Counted from the first letter of the stretch, positions 21,765 to 32,511 are shown. The stretch: 64,000 nt of DNA from Tubiluchus corallicola (GCA_030141605.1 JAQGDQ010000016.1:1070999-1134998), one strand, 5' to 3'. Translations and numbers: made by a program. The notes: generated by a model not told the origin, from the letters alone.

Positions 21765-23838
21765 TTTTTGTAAAACTATGTCACGAAGATTTTGCATATT
21801 GTGTTTTTTTGTTCCACATGTGTGCGCCATTTTTGTTCCAGTGGCAAAATTCGATTTTATGCGTGATAAACAATTTACAGTTTTAAATAAATCTTTTTGT
21901 ATTAAATAATTGGAACTTATCCGTGATTGTATTTATATTTTGGTACGGAACTGCCGGGAAAAGAGACCTTTAGATGAGTATGGCTGAGTGTGATAAAATT
22001 AAACACTCTAGAAGTAGATCCAAGGGTTGGGTGAAGACTGGCATAAAATTACTAAAAGAGGCGATGTCTAGTGAAACGCCTAACTTTGTGTTTGTTCAGC
22101 AAAAATTAGAGAACCTTGGAAAATATATTGCCACCTTTAATGAAACAGAAGTGTAGTTAGAAGATTATTTAGAAGGTGAAGAACTTGAACAAGCGATTAT
22201 AGAGGCAAGTGAATTAATCAACACAGCGGAATTAATTTCTGCTCAGGCACTAAGTTTGCTAAAACCAGATTCAAGACCATGTAGTCCTAGTGATTTCCAG
22301 CGACATGCAAGTGATAATGATTTTGTCTTGCGACGAGTGAATAACTGTGATTTAGCACGTAGTGAAAGTGCAGCGAATTTACCAACTAATAATGTAGTCG
22401 GTGCAGAAGTCACCAACATAAAACTACCTAAATTGCAACTGCCAACTTTCAGTGGTGACCCATTGAAGTTTTACGAATTTTGGGACATGTTCGTTGCCTC
22501 TGTGGATGCTAAACCTGTACCAGACGTTCATAAACTTGTTTACTTAAAGAGCTTACTTAAAGGTGAAGCTGCTCATGTGATAGATGGCCTGCAGCCTGTA
22601 GATGGCAATTATAAGGAAGCTGTTTCTTTGTTAAAGGAGAGATTTGGTGATAAAGACGCAATCGAGATGTCATTGTTAAAAAAACTGTGGCAGTTAAAGC
22701 CCATCACCGATTCGAAAAATATTGAAGCACAAGGAAGTTTTGTAGATGAGCTTGAAGTTGTTATAAGAGGCCTCAGTGCAATGGGACTTAGTACAGAAGA
22801 ATTAGGTAAAACCCTAAAACCTCTCTTTCTAGCAAAAATTCCATATGCTTGGCGTGTTGAATGGGAGTGAATGAGAAGGCGTGAAGATGACAGCGTGAAG
22901 ATGACACAACATGCTTTGAAAAATTTCGACAGTTCATGAAAAGCGAAGTTGATATTAGACGAAAGGCTGCTTCATATACTCGCCATAGAGAGTCTGGTGA
23001 ATTTAGTCGTCGTGCTGGGTATAAGAATTTAGGTGTGAGGAGCACCCTAGATTCAGTTTCTCTTCTTCAGTCTAGTGATTTTTGTGGAAACACCAAAAAT
23101 GCGCCTACAGCTTCAAAGAATTCCCATTGTTTATTTTGTGGCAGAGCTCAACATATGTGGCTTGATTGTGCGTCTCTTCCTACTAAGACTTTGCAAGAGC
23201 GAAAACAGAAGGTTGCTGAGCAGCACCGTTGTTTTTTGTGTCTTGGTTTAAACCACAGAGCTGATACTTGCCGTAAACCTCCATGCAACCGATGTAGTAA
23301 ATGGCATCATTATTTATTGTGCAATTCAATTGCTGGCTGCTTCCAGGTGAGTCCTTATGTTAAAAGAGGTTCAAATACTTCTGATGCAAGTGTTGATGTT
23401 CCATCAGTTCATTTACAGTCTTTTTGTACGAATGTTGTGTTCTTAATGACTGCGACTGCTGTTTTGGAAGATACCAAATCGTCAATTCCTATTCGTGTTT
23501 TTATAAATCCTGGTGCCACTACCTCTCTTATTTTGTGTGATGTTGCAGAGCGAGCAGGTTGCGAAATTATAGGCGAGCGTAATCTTTCGTTAGCTATTAT
23601 GGGTGGACTTAGCACACCGCAACAGAAATGCCACATTGTTCGTGCTAAACTTCGAACAAATACAGGAAAAATTGTGACCTTTAATGCCACCACCCAAGAT
23701 AAACTAGTGAGACCCTTTCCGGCATGTTCTGAGGGTGATTGGTTAGGAGACTTAAAGGGCATGATCCTAGGTGACCCAGAGATTCTTTGTGGCAATCCAC
23801 GAGAAATTCATCTACTGGTTGGTATCCCCCAAAGATGA
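21765..23838 (+). mobile_element. BEL/Pao-type LTR retrotransposon fragment (gag, start of protease), decayed
   Basis: Non-spacer sequence starts at about 21765. A primer-site-like TTTGGTACGGAACTGCCGGGA follows an LTR-like A/T-rich stretch at about 21940. The gag frame runs 21974-22870 with an in-frame TAG at 22154, and contains LPKLQLPTFSGDPLKFYEFW, the hallmark of the BEL/Pao gag region. A second frame, 22936-23838, is shifted relative to the first. It carries Cys-rich knuckles (CLFCGRAQHMWLDC, CFLCLGLNHRADTC) and then a retropepsin-like segment where the usual catalytic Asp position reads INPGATTSLI. No reverse transcriptase or integrase follows: the right edge returns directly to 5S spacer. 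It is a dead fragment. Confidence 0.85.
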
Positions 23839-23931
23839 TTTTTGATTTTTATAAAAAAAAATCAAAACAGTTTACCTTGTTCTTGTGTTTCGCTTAATCT
23901 ATCCATTATTTCTACGTTATCTGTCTGTAAC

Positions 23932-23996
23932 AAAATGCAGAAGTTGAGCAACCTCGAACCTGGTTTTGCGTTTGAATGGGTGACTGCCCAGGACTT
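23932..23996 (+). repeat. Half-5S block in the spacer, copy 3
   Basis: AGAAGTTGAGCAACCTCG ... TTTGAATGGGTGACTGCCC, right of the BEL/Pao fragment. The spacer after it lacks about 100 bp present in other units. Confidence 0.7.
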
Positions 23997-24167
23997 GTAA
24001 ATTATGTCATATTTAAAAGGCAATATACTTGAGCACGGTATTTCCACCTCCCTGATACTTTACAATTTCATGTGATATTTTTATTTATACTTTGCATTAC
24101 AATACTAGAAATATTTGCTGTTCATGTACATCATTTCTATGTTAACTCGTCTTAAGAAACTGCTAAT

Positions 24168-24285
24168 GTCTACGGCCATATCACATTGAATACACCGGTT
24201 CTCGTCTGATCACCGAAGTTAAGCAATGTAGAGCGTGGTTAGTACTTGGATGGGTGACCGCCTAGGAATACCACGTGCTGTAGTC
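24168..24285 (+). rRNA. 5S rRNA gene, copy 3
   Basis: 118 nt, GTCTACGGCC to GCTGTAGTC, followed by TTTTT. It keeps GGATGGGTGACCGCC, so it is closest to a canonical gene in its internal promoter. The 3' terminal GTAGTC departs from the GTAGAC of other copies. Confidence 0.82.
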
Positions 24286-24717
24286 TTTTTAGTGATTGAC
24301 AATTATCTAGCGAAGTGTGTGCACAACACGAACACTTTAGATTGTCTTTGATTTTTGGAAGTTGAAGTGGTGGAAATAAATGTCTGTCTCGACCTTACGT
24401 TGATTTTTATTTTTTTGCATTTTAATGTGAAAAACTATCTATTTGTTACGTTTCTCGAATGTTACACAAGGTAAGGAAAAATGAAAATAAACTAGAAAAT
24501 CAGCCACTGCCCTTCAAAAATGATTTTTGATTTTCATAAAAAATCAAAACAGGTACTTTGTTATGCTTGGAAATCGTAGTAATCGTAGTATGCGTAGAAA
24601 ATCAGCCACTGCCCTTCAAAACTGATTTTTGATTTTCATAAAAAATCAAAACAGGTACTTTGTTACTACGTTCACCGTAATCTATCTACTGTTTCTATAT
24701 TATCTCTTTTTAACGAA

Positions 24718-24783
24718 ATGCAGAAGTTAAGCAACCTCGAACCTGGTTTGGTTTTGCGTTTGAATGGGTGACTGCCCGGCGAC
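24718..24783 (+). repeat. Half-5S block in the spacer, copy 4
   Basis: AGAAGTTAAGCAACCTCG ... TTTGAATGGGTGACTGCCCGG. The spacer hairpin element before it (TTTTTGATTTTCAT) is present twice here, at about 24520 and 24625. Confidence 0.7.
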
Positions 24784-25125
24784 TGCTGATGCTGGTAACT
24801 TCTTAACTTGGTGCTTAGACTTTTTTAAATGGTCAGGAAGGGTGATGAAAAATGCTGTAAGATCTTCTTCACCACTCAAAAATGGATTTTTGTTCTGACA
24901 AATATTTTTAAATGAAGAATATTTTTGCTTGTTCATGCTTGATCATTCTCATGTTTAATTATGTCATATTTAGAAGGTAATATACTTGAGCTCGGTATTT
25001 CAACCTCCCTGATACTTTATAATTTCATGTTATATTTTTATTTATACTTTGCATTACAATACTAAAAAGGTTTGCTTGTTCATGTACATCATTTCTATGT
25101 TAACTCGTCTTAAGAAACTCCTAAT

Positions 25126-25190
25126 GTCTACGGCCATATCACATTGAATACACCAGTAATCGTCTGATCACCGAAGTTAAGCAATGTAGA
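25126..25190 (+). pseudogene. 5S rRNA gene, truncated by a minisatellite
   Basis: The first ~65 nt of 5S (GTCTACGGCC to GCAATGTAGA) with the usual 5' flank, then the sequence turns into a 17-bp minisatellite. The internal promoter's downstream boxes are lost, so this copy cannot be a functional gene. Confidence 0.8.
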
Positions 25191-25960
25191 CTATTGTCTA
25201 CAGTGCACTCTTGTCTACAGTGCACTCTTGTCTACTGTGCACTATTGTCTACAGTGCACCCTTGTCTACAGTGTACTCTTGTCTACAGTGCACTATTGTC
25301 TACAGTGCACTATTGTCTACAGTGCACTCTTGTCTACTGTGCACTCTTGTCTACTGTGCACTATTGTCTACAGTGCACTATTGTCTACTGTGCACTATTG
25401 TCTACAGTGCACTCTTGTCTACTGTGCACTCTTGTCTACTGTGCACTATTGTCTACTGTGCACTATTGTCTACTGTGCACTATTGTCTACAGTGCACTCT
25501 TGTCTACTGTGCACTCTTGTCTACTGTGCACTATTGTCTACTGTGCACTATTGTCTACAGTGAACTCTTGTCTACTGTGCACTATTGTCTACAGTGCACT
25601 CTTGTCTACTGTGCACTCTTGTCTACTGTGCACTATTGTCTACTGTGCACTATTGTCTACAGTGAACTCTTGTCTACTGTGCACTATTGTCTACCGTGCA
25701 CTATTGTCTACCATGCACTATTGTCTACTGTGCACTATTGTCTACTGTGCACTCTTGTCTACAGTGAACTCTTGTCTACTGTGCACTATTGTCTACAGTG
25801 CACTCTTGTCTACTGTGCACTCTTGTCTACTGTGCACTATTGTCTACTGTGCACTATTGTCTACAGTGAACTCTTGTCTACTGTGCACTATTGTCTACCG
25901 TGCACTATTGTCTACCGTGCACTATTGTCTACAGTGCACTATTGTCTACTGTGCACTATT
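25190..25960 (+). repeat. 17-bp minisatellite, ~45 copies
   Basis: Contiguous units of the type CTATTGTCTACAGTGCA, with variants CTCTTG, CTACTGTGCA and CTACCGTGCA. Seventeen is not a multiple of three, so all three plus-strand frames stay open as Cys/Leu/Val/Tyr repeats. Confidence 0.95.
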
Positions 25961-27456
25961 GAGCTTTAAAACCAAGACTTCGTATACTTAAAAGTAAAAG
26001 GTCATTTACTGCCATTGTCAGCAAAAACAATGGAGAAAAATCGTGGCATGGATTTTTTGCAAAAAATTACGGATTCATGCAACCAAAGTCCACTGCAAGA
26101 TGCTGCAGACTTCGACGAATTATCAGCAGCTCAGAAAATTACACAGAAAAAAGCTTAGAATCAATGCGATTAGCTGCATTAAAGACCTTCGGTTACACCA
26201 AGAGACTTAGCTAATTAACTTCAGTAATTGCTATAATGTAGTTGCTTTGTGACATATGCTGTGATTACAATCCCACATATTCGCCTGTTTTTCCATTACT
26301 TCCTTGTATAATTGTTGTCTGATAAACAGTTTCTCTGTCTGTTCTTTGTTCTCTGCTTGATTGGTTGGTTGGGTGGCATACTAGCTGTCAGACATTGGTT
26401 GATTGGTTGTTTGGTGAGTAAGTCGGTTGTTCAGACAACCGATTGGTTGGTTGACTGATTGAGAAGTAGGTGTAGTTCTGAATGTGCTTGTCGTGTTGTA
26501 CACTGGATGCATGTCTCCTAGCTTGCTTACTTGGAAAGCTTTTTAGGTGCTTTGCAGAGTAGTGAGTTGATTGTGTGTTTTCTTTTATTTGACTGATTAA
26601 TTTTCAAGTTTAATTTGTTTCCATGACACTTTCGCGTTAACTGTATTTTGCCGCTTGATATTGTTGGGATATTTCTCAGATATAAGGCATTACATGTGTT
26701 CCATTAATGTAATTAGTCAATTGTGTTCGTGATTTCGCTCTTTGTCCCTTGTATAGCTGTTTTCCATGTAACAGATTTCTGTGTATTATCTGGTCTTCAA
26801 TATAAAAATCATGTACGTCTTTATGTTATTACTTTGTAAGCTTTGTACCTTTACTAAATTTAGCTGCTTATGTTTGCATTTGCATACAAACCTTAGTTCA
26901 CATTTTTATAGTTATTTGTGCTATTTGTACTTTACTTTTCATTAATTTCTATTAACTGTAGAACTTATTGTTAATATATTATAATGTTAATATAATATAA
27001 CAATTATCATATTGACAATTTTGCTGTTCTTTTTTACAAAAATTTATTTCTCACAAAGAAGAGTTTCAGAATTATACACAACCGATTTAGATTTCTATTT
27101 TTAACGTCTCATGATAAACGTGCAGCGATTAACTTTTAATTTATTTTCTTTGTATGGAGAATCCTCAAAACGACTCGAATCGAAACAAGGGAATATTTTA
27201 CCTTCACATACAGATATAGTAAAGATAACTTAGACTAGCATTTACATCTTTTACATTAGAAAAACATTGAAAAGGCAGTCTGAAATATAACAGCTACAAG
27301 TGGATCTGAAACAAACGTGGATATATCAAGGAGAAGTGGATCTACGTCAAGCACGGATGGACTCCGGATCTGTTGAAGAACTATTCTACTGTCCATAACT
27401 GTAGAAGTATTGTAAAAAGAATGTTCAATCTATGTTCAACTTGGGAATCACAGGAT
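25961..27456. other. Intergenic; one weak small frame
   Basis: A 42-codon frame, ATG at 26030 to TAG at 26156-26158 (MEKNRGMDFLQKITDSC...), has balanced composition unlike the surroundings, but nothing supports it as a gene. A TTGG/GATT-rich tract lies at 26350-26470. The remainder is AT-rich with nothing recognised. Confidence 0.3.
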
Positions 27457-28408
27457 TTACCAGAAACCACCACCGTATCCACGGCCATAAGATACACGTC
27501 CGTAGCCACCAAGTCCACCGTATCCACGTCCGTAGTAACCACGGCCATATCCACCATATCCACCAAATCCACCATATCCACGTCCGTAGTAACCACCGCC
27601 ATATCCACCAAATCCACCGTATCCACTTCCATATCCGTAACCTAATCCACGTCCATAGCCAAGGCCACGTCCATAGCCCAAGCCTCGTCCGTAGCTGCCA
27701 CCATAAAATCCGCTGGCACTGACTACAGCAACCTACAAATGTATTATCAATGAAACTGTTGTACAAATGAACTTATCAATGAAACTGTTGTACACGTGAA
27801 CTTATCAATGAAACTGTTGTACAAATGAACTATCAATGAAACTGTTGTACAAATGAACTATCAATGAAACTGTTGTACAAATGTACTTATCAATGAAACT
27901 GTTGTACAAATAAACTTATCAATGAAACTGTTGTACAAATGTACTTATCAATGAAACTGTTGTACAAATAAACTTATCAATGAAACTGTTGTACAAATGA
28001 ACTATCAATGAAACTGTTGTACAAATGTACTTATCAATGAAACTGTTGTACAAATGAACTTATCAATGAAACTGTTGTACAAATGAACTTATCAATGAAA
28101 CTGTTGTACAAATGTATTATCAATGAAACTGTTATACAAATAAAAACTTCTTGTTCTTTTAACTTCTTTTGTCTCCAAATGTAATTAAATAGTTTGACTG
28201 AAATGTTGTTGGCTAACACAAACCAATGCCAAGTACATGTGTCGACGTACTTTGATTGATGCAGTAAAGGCTACGTTGTATTAAATAGAAACGTGAATGT
28301 AAATTAACTAGGTGTGGTACTCGAACATGAACAATTGGCTAAATTGTGAAATTCCGTCCATAGACGACTTACCAAAACGGCAAGGAGGAAAGCTAGAGTG
28401 ATCTTCAT
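27457..28408 (-). CDS. Secreted Gly/Tyr-rich protein, 103 aa
   Basis: Two coding exons on the minus strand: 28408-28373 (MKITLAFLLAVL) and 27732-27457 (VAVVSASGFYGG ... GGGFW, stop). Together they form a signal peptide with a likely cut after VVSA, then about 84 residues of GYG, GGYGR and YYGRGYGG repeats. The donor GTAAGT and the acceptor CATTTGTAG are clear. Another acceptor (TTGTTAG) lies 4 bp before the ATG and implies a 5'UTR exon. Such composition occurs in shell and cuticle matrix proteins and in Gly/Tyr-rich antimicrobial peptides of invertebrates. I cannot choose between these. There is no Cys and no known domain. The opposite-strand Ser/Thr/Val frame at 27373-27645 is a shadow. Confidence 0.88.
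27745..28140. repeat. ~28-31-bp minisatellite, 14 copies, in an intron
   Basis: Units containing TCAATGAAACTGTTGTACAA with short variable ends (ATGAACTTA, ATGTACTTA, ATAAACTTA). The array fills the 3' part of the intron of the Gly/Tyr-rich gene, and its last unit supplies the sequence just upstream of the acceptor. Confidence 0.93.
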
Positions 28409-28412
28409 TTTC

Positions 28413-29240
28413 CTAACAAGAAAAAATATTTAATTAACAAACTAGAACTTGAATGGGCATTCGATAAAAAATCAATAATTGTCATTTTCCAAATTATTTT
28501 AGCATAAAACTGACAATGCTCTAATGATCAATGTTGTTTGGTGAAGAGACTGCAATCAAAAGTGATGAAAACTCACCTAATGCTGATCAAGGGTTAAATA
28601 AAGTGTTTGATACATGTATTAGTACAACATGTATTATACTAAATTTCGCAAAAAAGAAGACAATTAGTCAGTTTGTGCTAAATTTCTTTGGTAGCCAAAG
28701 TTAAGCAGTCGCAAAAAGACTGTGAAGCATCAATGAACGCCTGGATTAAGTTTAGATTATGCCGGTTTAGTAGCGGAAACCGTTTAAAACAGAATTTTGA
28801 TACGTTCAATATTTTGATGGCTTAGAGGTAAACGTATTATGTAAAATTTGCAATAAATTAAGACATTTGTGCTAAATTTCCTTCTTAGCAAAAATTAAAC
28901 AAACTCGAAAAGCTAAAAGAGACAAAAACGGGGATAGGTATGTACATTTTACGTTTTCAAACAGTTTCCCTTACTGACTCGTACGTTTCAAAATGTAAAA
29001 TAATTTCGTCTCAATCTTGCTACTCCTATATTGTAGATAAAGTTTGTCGTAAATGTTAAGATAAAACGAAACATCTTGTAAGTTTACTCTTCAAAAAATA
29101 CCACTGAATGTATTACCAAGAAATCTTTCAAACATTTTAAAAAAAGTTGCCGTTTGTAACGATAAAAAACGCAGTTCGTAAGATGACTAGGTCATATACT
29201 AAAACTTCAAAATGCTTACTTTAGTAATAGTAAAAAATAC
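28413..29240 (-). other. 5' intron of the Gly/Tyr-rich gene
   Basis: AT-rich, between the 5'UTR exon and the first coding exon. No repeat or gene is recognised. Confidence 0.45.
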
Positions 29241-29244
29241 TTAC

Positions 29245-29295
29245 AATTATAAGTTGAGTTGAGATTCGTGTGGTACCACAGACGACAGGCGTATG
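29245..29295 (-). other. Probable 5'UTR exon of the Gly/Tyr-rich gene
   Basis: On the minus strand ...CAACTTATAATT is followed by a strong donor GTAAGTATTT at 29244. The matching acceptor is just before the ATG (28413-28417). The 5' end near 29295 is estimated from the TATA-like element and is not sharp. Confidence 0.5.
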
Positions 29296-29320
29296 GTAGC
29301 AACACCGGTCTCATCACGCC

Positions 29321-29327
29321 TTAAATA
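29321..29327 (-). promoter_or_regulatory. Candidate TATA element of the Gly/Tyr-rich gene
   Basis: TATTTAA on the minus strand, about 30 bp upstream of the presumed transcription start. It is supported only by its spacing to the 5'UTR exon. Confidence 0.35.
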
Positions 29328-29689
29328 CTTCCATCGGCTGGTGACCATGAGAGTCAAGCTCTTAATCACAGATACCTGAAGTCAGCAGCAGCAGTAGCAG
29401 CCGGATTTTTAACGAACAACCTTCTGTCACCCATCAAAATAAAAGTGTTGTTTTCTGTCCTGAGAGACCGCGCATGTAATTTAAAGCCCTAGCAAGGCAG
29501 TTACTGAATATGAAACAAACAGAAAAACAATGACGTCTCTGTGCATTACCAGTGTAAATTAACGTTAGTGGAAGGTTGGAAAAACGCCTTTTATTTGAAT
29601 GCATGTGTTTTGTTGATACTGATAATTATTTTCCCTAAAAAAACTTGAAGGGTACAGGGGGTAAGTGATTTGTAGTTAATTGTGCTCAA

Positions 29690-30840
29690 CAGAAAATTGG
29701 AGACATAGTTTAGACAACAAGCAATACATTTTAGCGGCATTTTTGGATTTAAGTAAAGCATTCGATAGCATTAACGCTCGAACTACTTTACGATAACTTA
29801 AAACAAATCAGATTTTATTCGATATCGTTAAAACTGATAGAAAATCATCTCAAAGATGGACAAGAACGAGTAATGATACAACCAACTTTTCTGACTGGGC
29901 AACGTTAAACAGACGTATACCGCAAGGAACACTACTACTTTATTATTTTGCCTATATATAAACAACATATCCAGTGTATTACAACACTCACAAATAACGC
30001 TGATGACACTACAATCTACATAGCCCATGAAAATATCCAAACTGCAAAAATTTATTTAGAAAAAGATATAAAAAATATAAATACGGCATTTAGTCATTAC
30101 AAGCTAAATATGAATAATGACAAAACATAAACCATGATACTGTCACCCTCATTAAATACTAATGATGCATCATCAACCACTTTGACAATAGATAATGCTG
30201 TAATCAAACAAACTAATAATGATAAATTTCTGGGCATACAGGTAGACAATAATCTTTCACGGGATGACACTTTAATAACATATACACAAAAATGGCATCA
30301 AGCACATCATATCTCCGACAAGTTAAAGGGCAGCTAATAAAGGAAACTAAGTCACTAATATATAAAACTTTAGTTCTACCACACTTCTTATATGGATGTA
30401 CGCTACTTCAAAAAACCAAAAGAGAAAATTACTTAAAATTAAATCTCCTTCAGAACTATGTGTTGAGATTAATAGCTGGGTACTCATACAAACGTAAGGC
30501 AGGTAGACAAAAATTTAAAGCTTCAACAACTAACCTGAGAAAAACGTAAAAATTCCCAATCATTGAAGCACACAAAGAATATTTTACTCTGCTTTTTACA
30601 TTTAAATACATTAACAACATCAGCAAACCATTCCGGAATAACAGATTTACCTTTTTTCCAAGTCTAATCGTTAATTCCAGAACAAGCAATCTAAAACAAA
30701 TTAGGACAAATACCCACTATGGAACGAACTCTGTAATCAAACAAGCAATTCTACTTTGGAATTCTCTACCATTACAGGTTAAACAAATCAAGTCCCTATC
30801 AGCATTTAAAACAAAATTAAAATAACTAATATTAACCTAA
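29690..30840 (+). mobile_element. Non-LTR retrotransposon (LINE) reverse transcriptase remnant
   Basis: Translated pieces in shifting frames read ILAAFLDLSKAFDSIN (RT motif A region, 29727-29774), ADDTTIYIAHENIQ (YxDD motif region, ~29998-30040), then FLGIQVDNNLS and LIYKTLVLPHFLYGC from the RT C-terminal part, and LRLIAGYSYKRKA. Stops and frameshifts separate them (for example TAA after the motif A piece, and TAA at 30127-30129). It is dead. The motif order fits Jockey/CR1-like clades; I cannot place it further. Confidence 0.85.
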
Positions 30841-31055
30841 TATGAAATATCATCACACCAGTACGACAACATACACACTAATTCAGAATTTATATATCCA
30901 CGGCCATATTAATTAAATCATACTTTTTTCGTTTTTTGTTCATAGTTGTAAATATGCTTGATTTTATTCGTCATTACTGCACAGTAAGTTTAGCAGTGTA
31001 AGTTTTTATTAACTAACACTGATTGATCATCTCTGTAAAGTTACTCTTACTTTAC

Positions 31056-31390
31056 CTCACTCACTCACTCACTCACTCACTCACTCACTCACTCACTCAC
31101 TCACTCACTCACTCACTCACTCACTCACTCACTCACTCACTCACTCACTCACTCACTCACTCACTCACTCACTTACTCCTGCAGCACCTGGTATTCCTTG
31201 TTGGTCCCCCATCCAAGTACTAACCCCCCTCTTCGTTGCTTAACTTCGGTGATCAGAAGAGAACCGGTGTCTTCAACGTGATTTGAACCTAGTATTCCTT
31301 GTCGGTCACCCATCCAAGTACTAACCCGCCTCTTCGTTGCTTAACTTCGGTGATCAGACGAGAACCCTTGTCATCAACCTGTTTTGAACA
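31056..31390 (-). mobile_element. 5S-headed SINE-like unit with (GAGT)n tail
   Basis: On the minus strand two tandem 5S-derived segments (31390-31288 and 31284-31182) carry CACCGAAGTTAAGCAACGAAGA and TTAGTACTTGGATGGG. The second ends AATACCAGGTGCTGCAGGAGT and runs straight into about 29 copies of GAGT (31172-31056). They differ from the 5S genes of this window in the loop region. Family knowledge: SINE3-class elements have 5S heads. The tandem head and tail suggest such an element here. Confidence 0.6.
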
Positions 31391-31686
31391 ACCGGTATTT
31401 TCAACGCCGTAATTGTGTATAAGCAGATGCGCGTGATATACAAGAATTGCAAACTTGCTACATAGGAACATGTACTAATGCGTATAAATTGTCCTCAAAT
31501 ACCAGTAAAATCCACACTAAGTTTCGTTTATTAACAATCAGTATGCAAATCAGTAACAACAGTATACAAACATGTTTAATATTAGCCTATATCGATTCGA
31601 TTTTTTTACTTTTTCAAGAACGGAAGTGAACGAGTTAAAAAAAGACAAAAATTCGGATTTCCGTGATAAGTAATCTAGCTTGTCGC

Positions 31687-31910
31687 CTAGAATTCACAAA
31701 TATACGGAAATTTTGCTGTATCACACGAGAAGTCATTCCACGTGTTCCCATTTGCCCGCAAGATGGCGCAGCTTTCGCCATCGCCGTAATTTTCTGGTTG
31801 GCCATCTGCTACATCCCAAGAAGTAAAAAGGGCAGGTCGACCTGTTGCAAACCACCTCCAGTCACCCTCCTCGTGTATGTCCATTAAACCAATCCAAAAA
31901 TGCTCACCAG
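31687..31910 (-). CDS. C-type lectin domain, C-terminal exon (partial)
   Basis: On the minus strand the exon opens after an AATAAAG acceptor and ends at TAG 31689-31687, encoding 73 residues. Features are FWIGL, DWRW, SWDVADGQPEN, GESCAIL, WNDFSC and PYICEF: the WIGL core, the long-loop motif region, the WND motif and three of the conserved Cys. In the family, EPN or QPD at the loop sets mannose or galactose preference; here it reads QPE, so specificity is unclear. WND supplies further calcium ligands. I found no upstream exon with the first Cys or a signal peptide as far as 33400, so the gene is either split by a long intron or this is a stray exon. Confidence 0.8.
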
Positions 31911-31929
31911 CTTTATTAAAAACAAAATA

Positions 31930-32510
31930 TAATTAATATTAAATTTGGTTATTTACCATTATATTTTCATATAATATAACAGTTATTTAACTTTTATACA
32001 TTCCTCGGCAATTATAACGTACTTTACCACTCCCATGAAACACTAAAATAACAAATATTACCAGTGATTTTTTTGAAATTTTTTTGCTCAAACAGCCTGC
32101 AGAAAAAAACGTTCTGACGGCACCTGGTGGGACTCTCGAAGGGAGATATACAGCTCTTTAGAAAGGGGAAGAACAGGGCTATACGATGATGTGGGCTATA
32201 TTAGGACACGTCCATCAAGAGCAGTGACGACGACTTAATTAGATGTTCTATTTTTGGCAATTTTCGCTTGGAAAACTGCTGACGCAAAGCCATTGTTGTG
32301 ACGTCATCCATTATACTCTGCCTGTAACTTTAATTCAGTAAAAGCTTCTGGCTTTGCGTTAGATAAACAGACAAACACTAGGTAGAATGTTTGCGCATAT
32401 TTGATTATGAGTGGATTTATAAGCAAAATTTTTTTGCGGGGCCTTTGCTAGTTTGTTTATTAATTCACTCAATCGTTTATTCACACACAATCATTCATTC
32501 ATTTATTCAG
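31930..32510. other. Upstream of the lectin exon, nothing recognised
   Basis: Searched on the minus strand for the first half of the lectin domain (a WxGxCY-type start and first Cys). None was found. AT-rich, with one higher-GC patch at 32100-32240 of unknown nature. Confidence 0.4.
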
Positions 32511-32511
32511 T

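Noticed and set aside
25194-25991. Three overlapping Cys/Leu/Val/Tyr frames
   Set aside because: All three frames are open because of a stop-free 17-bp unit. No gene context.
27373-27722. Plus-strand Ser/Thr/Val and His-rich frames
   Set aside because: Antisense shadows of the Gly/Tyr-rich gene, which has a signal peptide and splice sites.
30023-30337. Separate small genes within 29948-30549
   Set aside because: The pieces are successive parts of one LINE reverse transcriptase in shifted frames.
31198-31390. Functional minus-strand 5S genes
   Set aside because: Several changes in the control region, no proper 5S 5' end, and direct fusion with a tetranucleotide tail point to a retroposon.
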